From positions 1 through 64,000 of the forward strand of contig NZ_JAMBIZ010000005.1 in assembly GCF_025291715.1 (NCBI RefSeq): a stretch of 64,000 bases of DNA. Direction: 5' to 3'. The notes under the pieces are model-generated. The model was not told the DNA's origin, ran no database searches, and saw only the letters and a program-made list of their open reading frames with translations. This document shows, one piece after another, positions 46,243 through 55,407 of the stretch. Numbering within the stretch: the stretch's first letter is position 1; each line of letters begins with the position of its first letter. Source of the stretch: Metasolibacillus sp. Its GTDB lineage: Bacteria; Bacillota; Bacilli; Bacillales_A; Planococcaceae. The position numbers and the translations under genes were made by a program.

Positions 46243-47442
46243 ATGAATATCGCAATGATGCAACAACTAGCACCAAAAGTGGAAGTGCCAAAGCAGACTG
46301 TGCCAGCAGGTAAAAATGAACAGCTAAGTCAAGAAAAATTCGGCTCTGTGTTTAACAAAATTTTAGCAACAACAAATCAACCAGCGACACAGCAAAATGC
46401 CCCAGCTGCAACAGATTTAAATGCAGTGGGAGAGCTGATTTCAGCAGATTCGTTAGAGGAAGTATTAGAGATACTGGGCATTCCTCATGATGCAGCATTG
46501 TTATTTATTGAAGTTGAAGGTGATGCAATTGCTGTTGAAGACATGATGAATCTCGAGGATTTAGCAGCAGCTTTAAGCATGGAGAAAGAGGAGCTTGTAA
46601 CACTTATTGAGCAGCTACTTGGAGAAGAAATGCCAATCGAGGATATTTGGACTCTATTTGAGCAAGCACCAAATTTACTAGCGCAAATTATGAGCGCATT
46701 GCAAGGTGAGCATCAAGTGCCACCACAGCAAGCTGAAAAAGTAATCGCTGTACTAAAATTAGCTGAAGTTATTGCTACTAAAACAGACACTGTTTATACA
46801 CAGGAAGTTCAGTTAATACAAGTAAAAGAAGCATTCCAACAAGTTGCTACACAGCTTCAGCAAACTGTACAAGTGCAACAACAAGCACCTAAAGCAGCAG
46901 TCTTGCAGCAAGTGCCAGTAAATAAGCAGGAAACAGACGCGACACAGCCAGCGCCAATTACATCACAGCAATCATCAGCAGCTGTAAAAACTGTAACAGT
47001 GACGTTACCAGCTGAGCGTCCAGCGCAATCAGAGGCATTGATAAAAGAAATACAAAATTTAATTAATCGTAGTCAACTGTCTAGCACACAAGGTACTATG
47101 AAGTTAATGCTAAAGCTTTATCCAGAAAATTTGGGCTCTATCCGTATCGAAATTATGCAAAAAGATGGCATGTTAACAGCAAGATTACTTGCAACAACTA
47201 CAGCAGGGAAAGAATTGCTTGATTCAAACTTACAGCAATTAAAAGCAGGGCTTGCTGCTCAAAACATCCAAGTAGAGCGTCTTGATGTATCACAGGCTTT
47301 ACAAGATGCAGAACGTAATATGCGTGACCAAAGCTTCTTTAATAACTTCTTTAAACAGCAAAATCAGGAGCAAGAAGCTCAAAAAGATGAAGAAAATGAT
47401 GATAAAAAGTCATTTAGTGAGTTTTTAAATGAGGAGGTGTAA
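46243..47442 (+). CDS. fliK: Flagellar hook-length control protein FliK
   Basis: The 399-residue protein has a Gln/Ala-rich variable N-terminal and central region and a conserved C-terminal Flg_hook domain (about residues 275-375: STQGTMKLMLKLYPENLGSIRIEIMQKDGMLTARLLA). It measures the hook and switches FlhB export specificity. The start at 46243 follows AGAGGAGGTG. The acidic tail ends within the ribosome site of flgD. Confidence 0.93.
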   Translation: MNIAMMQQLAPKVEVPKQTVPAGKNEQLSQEKFGSVFNKILATTNQPATQQNAPAATDLNAVGELISADSLEEVLEILGIPHDAALLFIEVEGDAIAVEDMMNLEDLAAALSMEKEELVTLIEQLLGEEMPIEDIWTLFEQAPNLLAQIMSALQGEHQVPPQQAEKVIAVLKLAEVIATKTDTVYTQEVQLIQVKEAFQQVATQLQQTVQVQQQAPKAAVLQQVPVNKQETDATQPAPITSQQSSAAVKTVTVTLPAERPAQSEALIKEIQNLINRSQLSSTQGTMKLMLKLYPENLGSIRIEIMQKDGMLTARLLATTTAGKELLDSNLQQLKAGLAAQNIQVERLDVSQALQDAERNMRDQSFFNNFFKQQNQEQEAQKDEENDDKKSFSEFLNEEV

Positions 47443-47444
47443 AA

Positions 47445-48167
47445 ATGACGACAACGCCAACTACAAATACCGCTTCAAGTAAAGTTACAGACGATCTTTA
47501 TTACTCAAGCTATAAAGCACCTGTCAGAGAAACTGGAAATAGTGCATTGGGGAAAGATGCCTTTTTAAAGCTACTAATTACCCAATTGCAAAACCAAGAT
47601 CCAACAAATCCAATGAACGACCGCGAGTTTATAGCTCAAATGGCTCAATTTTCATCTTTAGAACAGATGCAGAATATGACAAAAGCCATAGAGGTCCTAG
47701 TGGAATCACAACAACAAACACAATTAATGTCCTATACTACTTTTATTGGTAAAGAGGTAAAATGGCATGAGTTAACAGATAAATTAGATGAGACGGGCAA
47801 GCCAATTGCTGTTGAAGGTGCTGGCACGATTGTTGAATTGAAATTTGTTGATGGTCAACCACAATTCATATTAGATGATGGTAAAACAATTTCAGCAGGG
47901 AATATTTCTTCAATTACTGGCAATGGCTCTTTATCTGGTACAGGTAATCCATTTGCAGAGGCGAGTAAATTAATTGGACAAACTGTTCGCTATGAAGTTG
48001 ATGGGCAAGCAATTGAAGCTTTAATTGAAGCGATTACAATGAAAAACGGCTCTATTGTTTATTTGCTAAATAATGGGACGCGATTAACGAAAGATCAGTT
48101 TGAAGTAGTGGAAGAATCAAAAGATGAGTCAGTAGATAAAGAAGAATCTACAAATGAAGGCAAATAA
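47445..48167 (+). CDS. flgD: Hook-capping protein FlgD
   Basis: The 240-residue scaffold is needed for hook assembly. The N-terminal block LGKDAFLKLLITQLQNQDPTNPMNDREFIAQMAQFSSLEQM is diagnostic. The C-terminal part forms a beta-rich domain and an acidic tail. It follows fliK by 2 bases, using GAGGAGGTG. Confidence 0.96.
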   Translation: MTTTPTTNTASSKVTDDLYYSSYKAPVRETGNSALGKDAFLKLLITQLQNQDPTNPMNDREFIAQMAQFSSLEQMQNMTKAIEVLVESQQQTQLMSYTTFIGKEVKWHELTDKLDETGKPIAVEGAGTIVELKFVDGQPQFILDDGKTISAGNISSITGNGSLSGTGNPFAEASKLIGQTVRYEVDGQAIEALIEAITMKNGSIVYLLNNGTRLTKDQFEVVEESKDESVDKEESTNEGK

Positions 48168-48179
48168 GGTGGTGTGTAG

Positions 48180-48554
48180 ATGAAACAGATGAATTCGATT
48201 CAGCGCATTCCATATCATCCACCATTGCAGCCGACAAAGCAAGTTAAGCAAGCAACATCGACATCTTTTATCGAGCAATTGCAAGCGGCGGTTGGTAAGC
48301 AACATTTAAAAATAAGTAAACATGCAACAGAGCGTTTACAAGAAAGAAATATTCTAATTTCTGATGAAGAATGGCAACAAGTGACAGATAGCGTACTTGA
48401 GGCACATGACAAAGGTGTTCGTCAGCCATTAGTCTTAATGGAACAAGCAGCATTAATTGTTAACGCTAAAAATGCTACAGTAATTACAGCAATGGATCGT
48501 TTAGAAGCAAAAAAGCAAATTTTTACAAATATTGATGGCACTATTATATTATAG
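48180..48554 (+). CDS. Flagellar operon protein, TIGR02530 family
   Basis: The 124-residue protein has a disordered Pro/Gln-rich N-terminus (about 1-40) and a conserved C-terminal part (KISKHATERLQERNILISDEEWQQVTDSV...NATVITAMDRLEAKKQIFTNIDGTIIL). This family sits between flgD and flgE in many Firmicutes flagellar operons. Its function is not established; position suggests a role in hook assembly or regulation. Confidence 0.85.
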   Translation: MKQMNSIQRIPYHPPLQPTKQVKQATSTSFIEQLQAAVGKQHLKISKHATERLQERNILISDEEWQQVTDSVLEAHDKGVRQPLVLMEQAALIVNAKNATVITAMDRLEAKKQIFTNIDGTIIL

Positions 48555-48650
48555 GCTGGACCTAAGAAGGAGGCCTATTGATGCTACTGACTGATTGAAG
48601 TGGCATCCGCAAGTAGAGAAATTAAGAAGACGAAGGGAGAACAAAACAAT

Positions 48651-49634
48651 ATGTTACGTTCAATGTACTCGGGTATTTCAGGTTTAAGAAACTTCCAAAC
48701 TAAGCTGGATGTTATCGGTAACAACATCGCTAACGTAAATACACATGGCTTTAAAAAAGGTCGTGTTATTTTTAAAGATTTAATGTCTCAAACACAAGCA
48801 GGTGCTTCAGGTCCTTCAATGGGCGCTGGTGGTGTGAACGCAAAACAAATAGGTTTAGGTTCAACACTGGCGACAATCGATACAATTCATGGTACGGGTT
48901 CTCGTCAAAATACAGGTCGTGTACTTGATGTAGCTATGGAAGGTGAAGGGTTCTTTGTAGTTGGTAAACTAGCAGGGGATGATGTAGATGAAACTTTAAT
49001 TGAAGGATTTACAGGTACAGCATATACTCGTGCAGGTAACTTCTACATGGACCGAGAGGGTTTCCTTGTAAACAGTAACGGCGATTATGTAATTGGTTGG
49101 ATGCAAGAAGATGGCGATTTGCCAGATGGTATTACAGATGGAATGGTAAATCCAGATGGTGCAATTATTACACATTCTCCTTTACAAGGTGATGATGCAG
49201 TTGAAATTTCCGACTTAAAATGGGCTGAAGATGCATTGCAAAGAGAAGATGTTGCAGGTGGACGTATTTTAATCCCTACAGATGCACAGGAAATTTCAAT
49301 TGGGGAAGATGGTACAGTAACATATGTAAGTGCTGATGGTATTTTAACATTCGCTGGACAAATAATGGTTGCCAAATTTCCAAATGCTGAAGGATTAACG
49401 AAGATGGGAAATAACTATTTCCAAGTGTCAGCTAACTCTGGTGAAACACAGTTTGGCGCTGGGTCTAGCTTTGGTATTGGTAAAACAGTATCAGGTGGTT
49501 TAGAAATGTCCAATGTTGACTTATCTGAAGAGTTTACAGAGATGATTGTCGCACAGCGTGGTTTCCAAGCGAATACGCGTATTATTACGACATCGGATGA
49601 GATTTTACAAGAGCTAGTAAACTTGAAGCGTTAA
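48651..49634 (+). CDS. flgE: Flagellar hook protein FlgE
   Basis: The 327-residue hook subunit begins MLRSMYSGISGLRNFQTKLDVIGNNIANVNTHGFKKGR and ends with the matching C-terminal helix (SNVDLSEEFTEMIVAQRGFQANTRIITTSDEILQELVNLKR). The ATG at 48651 lies about 11 bases after GGGAG. An in-frame GTG at 48600 would add 17 residues but has no ribosome site. The upstream 96 bases hold a strong AAGGAGG followed by a 5-codon open frame (48581-48598). Confidence 0.96.
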   Translation: MLRSMYSGISGLRNFQTKLDVIGNNIANVNTHGFKKGRVIFKDLMSQTQAGASGPSMGAGGVNAKQIGLGSTLATIDTIHGTGSRQNTGRVLDVAMEGEGFFVVGKLAGDDVDETLIEGFTGTAYTRAGNFYMDREGFLVNSNGDYVIGWMQEDGDLPDGITDGMVNPDGAIITHSPLQGDDAVEISDLKWAEDALQREDVAGGRILIPTDAQEISIGEDGTVTYVSADGILTFAGQIMVAKFPNAEGLTKMGNNYFQVSANSGETQFGAGSSFGIGKTVSGGLEMSNVDLSEEFTEMIVAQRGFQANTRIITTSDEILQELVNLKR

Positions 49635-49654
49635 TTTAATTTAGCAATAATCTC

Positions 49655-49724
49655 CTACTTCTAAAAGTAGTAGGGGGAATTCATTGTAAGGGAGGGTCGG
49701 GCCGGCACTTCGTTTGTCCGGCCC
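49655..49724 (+). promoter_or_regulatory. Two hairpins in the flgE-swrD junction, the second bridging the ribosome site
   Basis: Hairpin 1: CTACTT/AAGTAG (49655-49660 / 49665-49670). Hairpin 2: GGGCCGG (49699-49705) with CCGGCCC (49718-49724), a 7-bp GC stem with a 12-base loop. The only good ribosome site for swrD, GGAGGG (49691-49696), lies upstream of hairpin 2, while the ATG at 49732 lies downstream. Linear spacing is 35 bases; with hairpin 2 folded it becomes about 9. Confidence 0.65.
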
Positions 49725-49731
49725 TAATTCA

Positions 49732-49953
49732 ATGATTGAACTTACTCGTTTAAATGGTAAACGATTCACATTAAATGCATTATACATAGAAACCGTCGAA
49801 TCTTTTCCAGATACGACGATTACCTTAACAACTGGTAGTAAATTAATTGTTTTAGAGAATGAAGAGCAAGTGCGACAAAAGGTGAAAGCCTTTTATCAAC
49901 ATATACAAATATTATCCAATCCGCATCTACGAGGTGAAGAAGATGAAGAGTAA
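49732..49953 (+). CDS. swrD: Flagellar protein SwrD (FlbD family)
   Basis: The 73-residue protein starts [35 protein letters not shown], typical of FlbD/SwrD. In B. subtilis SwrD raises flagellar torque and is needed for swarming, not for swimming. The ATG at 49732 matches the family start; the TTG at 49714 falls in the loop/arm of the upstream hairpin. Its end overlaps fliL. Expression may depend on the hairpin that brings the distal ribosome site near. Confidence 0.9.
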   Translation: MIELTRLNGKRFTLNALYIETVESFPDTTITLTTGSKLIVLENEEQVRQKVKAFYQHIQILSNPHLRGEEDEE

Positions 49954-50371
49954 TAAGCTGTTGATGATTATGATTATTATTTTAGTAGCGATTATTTTGG
50001 TAGGAGCAATATTATTTGTTGTTTATATGAATGCAAATAAAGACTCTGTAGAAAAGGGGCCGACAATTGATGAAATTGTTGAAGCATCTATTGACGTACC
50101 AGAAATTAGAACCAATTTAAAGGATAAGCACGTTGTTATCATGCAAATGAAGCTTACAACAGATAGTAAAGAAGCAGCTGCCGAATTAGAGAAGCGTTTA
50201 TTCCAAGTAAATAATATTGCGATTCAAGAATTATCTGATATGGAGCTAAAAGATTTAGAAGGCTCGCAAGGAAAAGAAGCATTTGGCAACATATTGAAGA
50301 CTAAAGTTAATGAATTGATGCAAGATGGTGAGGTTACGAAAGTTTATCTAACTGCCTACATCAGCCAATAA
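49943..50371 (+). CDS. fliL: Flagellar basal body-associated protein FliL
   Basis: The 142-residue single-pass membrane protein has its transmembrane helix at about residues 6-28 and the periplasm-side stomatin-like domain after it ([35 protein letters not shown]). FliL stabilises stator units. The ATG at 49943 is 6 bases after GAGGTG and overlaps swrD. Confidence 0.94.
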   Translation: MKSNKLLMIMIIILVAIILVGAILFVVYMNANKDSVEKGPTIDEIVEASIDVPEIRTNLKDKHVVIMQMKLTTDSKEAAAELEKRLFQVNNIAIQELSDMELKDLEGSQGKEAFGNILKTKVNELMQDGEVTKVYLTAYISQ

Positions 50372-50406
50372 ATTAAAGAAACATCTTTTGAAATGGAGGT
50401 GGGCAA

Positions 50407-51402
50407 ATGGCAGGAGATGTATTATCCCAATCAGAGATTGATGCGCTGTTATCGGCGATATCAACAGGTGAAATGTCAGCGGATGATATGAAAAAGGAAG
50501 ATGAAACGAAAAAAGTAAAAGTTTATGATTTTAAACGTGCACTTCGTTTTTCAAAAGATCAAATCCGAAGTTTGACCCGAATACATGAAAACTTTGCTAG
50601 ATTATTAACGACATCGTTTTCTGCACAGCTAAGAACCTATGTTCAAATCACAGTTGTATCTGTTGACCAAATACCTTTTGAGGAGTTTATTCGTTCAATA
50701 CCGAATATGACATTAATAAATGTATTTGAAGTACCGCCATTAGATGGTAATATTTTAATGGAGATCAATCCAAACATCGCCTATTCGATGTTAGACCGTT
50801 TAATGGGGGGAGCAGGTTCAAGCCATAGTAATGTAGATAACTTAACTGAAATTGAAACGAAAATTATGACAAACCTATTTGAGCGCTCATTTGACAATTT
50901 GCGTGAGGCATGGGAAAGCATTGTAGAAATTGATCCAATGCTTGTTGAATTAGAGGTAAACCCGCAATTTTTACAAATGATTTCACCAAATGAGACGGTT
51001 GTTGTTATTTCATTAAATACTGTAATTGGTGAAACGACCGGGATGATTAATATTTGTTTACCTCACGTTGTGCTTGAACCAATCGTACCTAATTTATCAG
51101 TACGCTATTGGATGCAAGCAAATACGAAGCAAAATTCGCCTGAACAAACAAATTTCATACAAACTCGTGTGAAGCAATCGACATTACCAGTTATAGCGGA
51201 GCTTGGGAACACAACAATTTCAGTTGAGGATTTCTTAACAATGCAGCTAGGGGATGTTATACCATTAGAACAAAAAATTGATGAGCCTCTCATGTTGAAG
51301 GTCGGCGATATACCGAAATTCACGATACAGCCTGGTAAATTAGGGAAAAAGATGGCTGCTCAAATTATAGATCCTGTGGAAGGAGGAGACGAAGATGAGT
51401 GA
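50407..51402 (+). CDS. fliM: Flagellar motor switch protein FliM
   Basis: The 331-residue C-ring protein carries the CheY-P-binding segment LSQSEIDALLSAI at residues 5-17. The middle CheC-like domain has GGAGSS, and the C-terminal SpoA domain (about 250-325) binds FliG/FliY. Phospho-CheY binding here changes rotation direction. It is full length. fliY overlaps its end by 8 bases. Confidence 0.97.
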   Translation: MAGDVLSQSEIDALLSAISTGEMSADDMKKEDETKKVKVYDFKRALRFSKDQIRSLTRIHENFARLLTTSFSAQLRTYVQITVVSVDQIPFEEFIRSIPNMTLINVFEVPPLDGNILMEINPNIAYSMLDRLMGGAGSSHSNVDNLTEIETKIMTNLFERSFDNLREAWESIVEIDPMLVELEVNPQFLQMISPNETVVVISLNTVIGETTGMINICLPHVVLEPIVPNLSVRYWMQANTKQNSPEQTNFIQTRVKQSTLPVIAELGNTTISVEDFLTMQLGDVIPLEQKIDEPLMLKVGDIPKFTIQPGKLGKKMAAQIIDPVEGGDEDE

Positions 51403-52618
51403 TGAAATGCTCTCCCAAGAAGAGATTGAAGCCTTGTTAAGAGGTGAAACTTTAGAAAATAAAAGCGAGACATCAGAAGATGCCATTGCAGCATCAGAGG
51501 AAGTTAAAATAGAGGATTATCTTAGTCCGATAGAGCAGGATGCTTTAGGTGAGATTGGAAATATTTCGTTTGGGAGCTCAGCCACTGCATTATCTGCATT
51601 GCTTGGTCAAAAAGTAGATATTACAACACCTAGCATTTCAATGATTAATCGCAACCGTTTAGAGGAGGAATTTCCTCATCCTTATGTAGCGATACAAGTA
51701 GAGTATACAATTGGTCTAATCGGAATGAACTTACTTGTTATTAAGCAATCAGATGCAGCAATTATTGCAGATTTGATGCTCGGTGGCGATGGATTAAATC
51801 CGAAGCCAGAGCTTGGTGAAATTCAATTAAGTGCTGTGCAAGAAGCGATGAATCAAATGATGGGCTCAGCGGCAACATCCATGTCAACAATCTTTAATCA
51901 AAAAGTAGATATTTCACCACCAACAATTGATTTAATGAATATCTCTCAAAATGAAGGAAAGGATAATTTGCCTGATGATGATTTATTAGTGCGTGTATCC
52001 TTTAAATTACGCATTGGTGAATTAATTGATTCGAACATTATGCAATTATTGCCTTTAAATTTTAGTAAGAAAATAGTAAAGTCATTAATGGGGGAAACTG
52101 ATGAAGAAGCATCGACAGCAGTGGAAGCTGTAGCTCAGCCCACACCATCGTCCGCTTCTACACCAGCACAGCAACAGCAACCAGTACAGCAACAACCAGT
52201 ACAACAACAGCAGCCGATGCAACAGCAACCTATGTATGAGCAGCCGGTACAACAGCAGCAGCCAATGTATCAACAACCTGCTTACCAAATGCCACCGGTA
52301 AATGTACAGCCAGCACAATTTGCAAGCTTTGAGCAAGCAAATTTATCACAGCAAGAGGCGCATAATTTAAATATGCTGTTAGACATTCCGTTACAAGTAA
52401 CGGTGGAGCTTGGAAGAACGAAGCGTTCTGTTAAGGAGATTTTGGAGCTTTCAAGTGGTTCTATTATTGAGCTAGATAAATTAGCAGGTGAACCTGTTGA
52501 TATTTTAGTAAATAGTCGCTTAATTGCGAAAGGTGAAGTTGTTGTTATTGATGAGAATTTCGGTGTTCGTATTACAGATATTTTAAGTCAAGCAGATCGC
52601 TTGAATAACTTACGATAG
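51395..52618 (+). CDS. fliY: Flagellar motor switch phosphatase FliY
   Basis: The 407-residue switch protein hydrolyses CheY-P. An N-terminal LSQEEIEALLRG peptide binds CheY-P. The CheC-like domain has two phosphatase helices, with E-x2-N in ALGEIGNISFGSSATAL and in AVQEAMNQMMGSAATSM. A Gln/Pro-rich linker (about residues 245-308, repeats of QQQPVQQ and QPMYQQ type) leads to the FliN-like SpoA domain (about 325-400, LDIPLQVTVELGRTKRSVKEIL). It replaces FliN as in B. subtilis. Confidence 0.96.
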   Translation: MSDEMLSQEEIEALLRGETLENKSETSEDAIAASEEVKIEDYLSPIEQDALGEIGNISFGSSATALSALLGQKVDITTPSISMINRNRLEEEFPHPYVAIQVEYTIGLIGMNLLVIKQSDAAIIADLMLGGDGLNPKPELGEIQLSAVQEAMNQMMGSAATSMSTIFNQKVDISPPTIDLMNISQNEGKDNLPDDDLLVRVSFKLRIGELIDSNIMQLLPLNFSKKIVKSLMGETDEEASTAVEAVAQPTPSSASTPAQQQQPVQQQPVQQQQPMQQQPMYEQPVQQQQPMYQQPAYQMPPVNVQPAQFASFEQANLSQQEAHNLNMLLDIPLQVTVELGRTKRSVKEILELSSGSIIELDKLAGEPVDILVNSRLIAKGEVVVIDENFGVRITDILSQADRLNNLR

Positions 52619-52639
52619 TTTAAATTGGAGGAATTAATT

Positions 52640-53002
52640 ATGTCTAAAAAGATTTTAATTGTTGATGATGCTGCTTTCATGCGTATGATGATTAAAGATA
52701 TTTTAACGAAAAATGGTTATGAAGTAGTAGGAGAAGCAGCGGATGGTGCGCAAGCGGTAGAGAAATACAATGAATTACGTCCAGATTTAGTAACAATGGA
52801 TATTACAATGCCTGAAATGGACGGTATTGCGGCACTAAAAGCAATTAAAGGAACACATCCAAATGCTATTATTATTATGTGCTCTGCAATGGGACAACAA
52901 GCAATGGTAATTGATGCAATTCAAGCTGGTGCGAAAGATTTCATCGTAAAGCCATTCCAAGCTGACCGTGTAATTGAAGCAATCCAAAAAGCTTTAGGTT
53001 GA
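52640..53002 (+). CDS. cheY: Chemotaxis response regulator CheY
   Basis: The 120-residue single receiver domain has the acidic pair D9/D10, the phosphoacceptor D54 in VTMDITMPEMDG, the Ser/Thr switch position in MCSAMGQ, and the lysine in KDFIVKPF. It is phosphorylated by CheA and, in Bacillus-type systems, promotes counterclockwise rotation (runs). The ATG at 52640 is 8 bases after GGAGG. Confidence 0.96.
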   Translation: MSKKILIVDDAAFMRMMIKDILTKNGYEVVGEAADGAQAVEKYNELRPDLVTMDITMPEMDGIAALKAIKGTHPNAIIIMCSAMGQQAMVIDAIQAGAKDFIVKPFQADRVIEAIQKALG

Positions 53003-53006
53003 TAGA

Positions 53007-53681
53007 ATGCTAAAAAACAAATCATTACATGCGTATTTTTTTGTGATGCTGCTTGTATTGATTGCCGTTTTTATACCGATTGAAGCACATGCAGCTGTAG
53101 AGGGATTTGTTAAAGACAACTACCCATCTATAAATGATGAGAAGAAGGATAAGGATATAAATAATACTGAAACAGATGCCGATACGAATGAAATTGCTCC
53201 GGCATCTGAATCTTTCAGTTTATGGGGGTTTATCAAAGTATTTTTAGCCTTTATTTTCGTATTAGCTCTACTCATTGCTGTGCTCAAATTTTTAAATAAG
53301 CGCAATGTCAAATATCAACAAAATAGTGTTGTGCGGAATGTTGGTGGAATATCTGTTGGCGCACAAAAATCTGTTCAAATTCTTCAAGTTGGCAACCGCC
53401 TTTATATGGTTGGTGTTGGTGAAAATGTGCAACTCTTAAAAGAGGTGTCAGATGAAGAGGAGATTGAACAAATTTTATCTCACTATGATGAGAAACAAAC
53501 AGCGATATCAACAGTGCCTTATATTGTAGAGTTGTTTAAAGGGAAATCGGAACAAAAGCAAAAAACGGAGCAACAAGCACAAAGCTTTGGCAATATATTT
53601 GATAGCAAACTATCAGAAATAAAAAAAGAACGTAGTAATGGACTAGAGCAATGGAAAGAAAAGGAGCATGATAAGCAATGA
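53007..53681 (+). CDS. fliZ: Flagellar export protein FliO/FliZ
   Basis: The 224-residue protein has a signal-like N-terminus (hydrophobic stretch about 11-28, then EAHAA), an outside acidic segment (about 35-68), a transmembrane helix at about 72-92, and a cytoplasmic FliO domain (about 103-150, SVGAQKSVQILQVGNRLYMVGVGE). This is the FliZ form of FliO found in Bacillus, which assists FliP ring assembly. Its stop overlaps the fliP start. Confidence 0.92.
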   Translation: MLKNKSLHAYFFVMLLVLIAVFIPIEAHAAVEGFVKDNYPSINDEKKDKDINNTETDADTNEIAPASESFSLWGFIKVFLAFIFVLALLIAVLKFLNKRNVKYQQNSVVRNVGGISVGAQKSVQILQVGNRLYMVGVGENVQLLKEVSDEEEIEQILSHYDEKQTAISTVPYIVELFKGKSEQKQKTEQQAQSFGNIFDSKLSEIKKERSNGLEQWKEKEHDKQ

Positions 53682-54343
53682 TGTCATTAATTACTGCATT
53701 CTCTGATTTTGATCCAGCAAATGTCTCGACGTCCGTCAAATTACTTCTTTTACTAACTGTACTGTCTTTAGCACCTAGTATTTTAATTTTGATGACATCG
53801 TTTACACGTATCGTCATCGTTTTATCTTTTACGAGAACTGCACTGGCTACACAGCAAATGCCCCCAAACCAAGTAATTATTGGGTTAGCGTTATTTTTAA
53901 CATTTTTTGTTATGGCACCTACCTTCCAAGAAGTGAATGATCAAGCTTTACAGCCGTTGTTTAATGAGGAAATCGGGCTTGAGGAAGCATACGATCGTGC
54001 CGCAGTGCCCTTTAAAGAGTTTATGGCAGAGCATACGAGGCAGAAGGATTTAGAATTATTTATTTCATATAATCAAGCAGAGCGGCCAGCAACAATTGAG
54101 GAAATACCACTTACAATGCTAGTACCCGCCTTTGCGTTAAGTGAAATAAAAACAGCATTTCAAATGGGCTTTATGATTTTCATTCCTTTTTTAGTAATCG
54201 ACATGGTTGTAGCAAGTACCTTGATGTCGATGGGGATGATGATGTTACCGCCTGTTATGGTTTCATTGCCATTTAAAATTCTATTATTTGTATTGGTAGA
54301 TGGCTGGTATTTAGTAATGAAATCATTACTTCAAAGTTTTTAG
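53678..54343 (+). CDS. fliP: Flagellar export gate protein FliP
   Basis: The 221-residue polytopic membrane protein has helices near residues 21-42, 60-77, 160-182 and 186-213. Conserved SLAPSILILMTSFTRIVIVLSFTRTALATQQMPPNQVIIGLALFLT is diagnostic. With FliQ and FliR it forms the export channel. Two consecutive ATGs (53678, 53681) overlap the fliZ stop; AAGGAG lies about 11 bases upstream. Confidence 0.97.
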   Translation: MMSLITAFSDFDPANVSTSVKLLLLLTVLSLAPSILILMTSFTRIVIVLSFTRTALATQQMPPNQVIIGLALFLTFFVMAPTFQEVNDQALQPLFNEEIGLEEAYDRAAVPFKEFMAEHTRQKDLELFISYNQAERPATIEEIPLTMLVPAFALSEIKTAFQMGFMIFIPFLVIDMVVASTLMSMGMMMLPPVMVSLPFKILLFVLVDGWYLVMKSLLQSF

Positions 54344-54356
54344 GGGATGATACATA

Positions 54357-54626
54357 ATGACACAAGAAATGGTCATTTCAGTTGCAGAGCGAGCAGTGTT
54401 TGTTATCTTGATTACTTCAGGACCACTATTATTAATTGCGTTAGCGACAGGGTTGCTAGTTAGTATTTTCCAAGCAACAACATCGATTCAGGAGCAAACA
54501 TTAGCTTTTGTACCAAAAATCGTTGCTGTATTTGTCGCACTTATCTTTTTTGGACCATTTATGATTTCACAAATGACGAATTATTTCCATGATATTTTAA
54601 ATAATTTAGTTCGTTTTATAGGATAA
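54357..54626 (+). CDS. fliQ: Flagellar export gate protein FliQ
   Basis: The 89-residue protein has two transmembrane helices (about 16-38 and 52-72) with the conserved SIFQATTSIQEQTLAFVPKI loop. It forms part of the FliPQR helical channel. It is full length and lies 13 bases after fliP. Confidence 0.96.
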   Translation: MTQEMVISVAERAVFVILITSGPLLLIALATGLLVSIFQATTSIQEQTLAFVPKIVAVFVALIFFGPFMISQMTNYFHDILNNLVRFIG

Positions 54627-54629
54627 AAG

Positions 54630-55406
54630 ATGGTAGAATTAGTTCCTAAAATAACTGTCCTGCTGTTAATTTTTGTTCGTGTTTCTGCCTTTTTTGTATC
54701 TATTCCGTTATTTTCATATCGCACAATACCACCTCAAATGAGGATTGCTTTAGCGTTTGCGCTATCATTAATTATGTATTATACATTTCCAAATGAGGCA
54801 ATTGCATTTGATGGTACTTACATACTACTTGTATTAAAAGAAGCAATTATTGGATTAATGCTCGGTTTAATCGCTTATATGATTATGTCAGCAGTCCAAA
54901 TTGCGGGAGGATTTATCGATTTTCAAATGGGCTTTGCAATGGCCAATATTATTGATCCACAAACAGGTACCCAAAGTCCATTAATGGGTCAATTTTTTAA
55001 CTTCCTAGCCTTGTTGACGATGTTAGCTATTAATGGGCATCACCTATTGCTAGATGGTATTTTTTATAGCTATCAGTTTATACCAATGGATCAGCTTTTC
55101 CCTAATTTCGGCAGTGAGGCGACGGTGGAGTTTATTTTAAAAACATTTACAGCTGTATTTGCTATTGCCTTTCAAATGTCAGCTCCAATAATTGCAACAT
55201 TATTTTTAGTTACAGTAGCACTTGGTATAACAGGAAAAACTGTACCGCAAATGAATATTTTTGTCGTCGGTTTCCCGATTAAAATTGCAGTTGGCTTCAT
55301 CGTGTTAATTGTGACGATGGGCGTTATGGTAGGCGTTATGCAAAGGCTGATTGAGATGATGGTTGTGCACTTACGAGATTTAATGGTTCTTTTAGGTGGT
55401 GGCTAA
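54630..55406 (+). CDS. fliR: Flagellar export gate protein FliR
   Basis: The 258-residue polytopic protein has about six membrane helices, with GGFIDFQMGFAMANIIDPQTGTQSPLMGQFFN the conserved central block. It has one copy in the export gate. It starts 3 bases after fliQ with only a weak ribosome site, which suggests translational coupling. Confidence 0.96.
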   Translation: MVELVPKITVLLLIFVRVSAFFVSIPLFSYRTIPPQMRIALAFALSLIMYYTFPNEAIAFDGTYILLVLKEAIIGLMLGLIAYMIMSAVQIAGGFIDFQMGFAMANIIDPQTGTQSPLMGQFFNFLALLTMLAINGHHLLLDGIFYSYQFIPMDQLFPNFGSEATVEFILKTFTAVFAIAFQMSAPIIATLFLVTVALGITGKTVPQMNIFVVGFPIKIAVGFIVLIVTMGVMVGVMQRLIEMMVVHLRDLMVLLGGG

Positions 55407-55407
55407 C

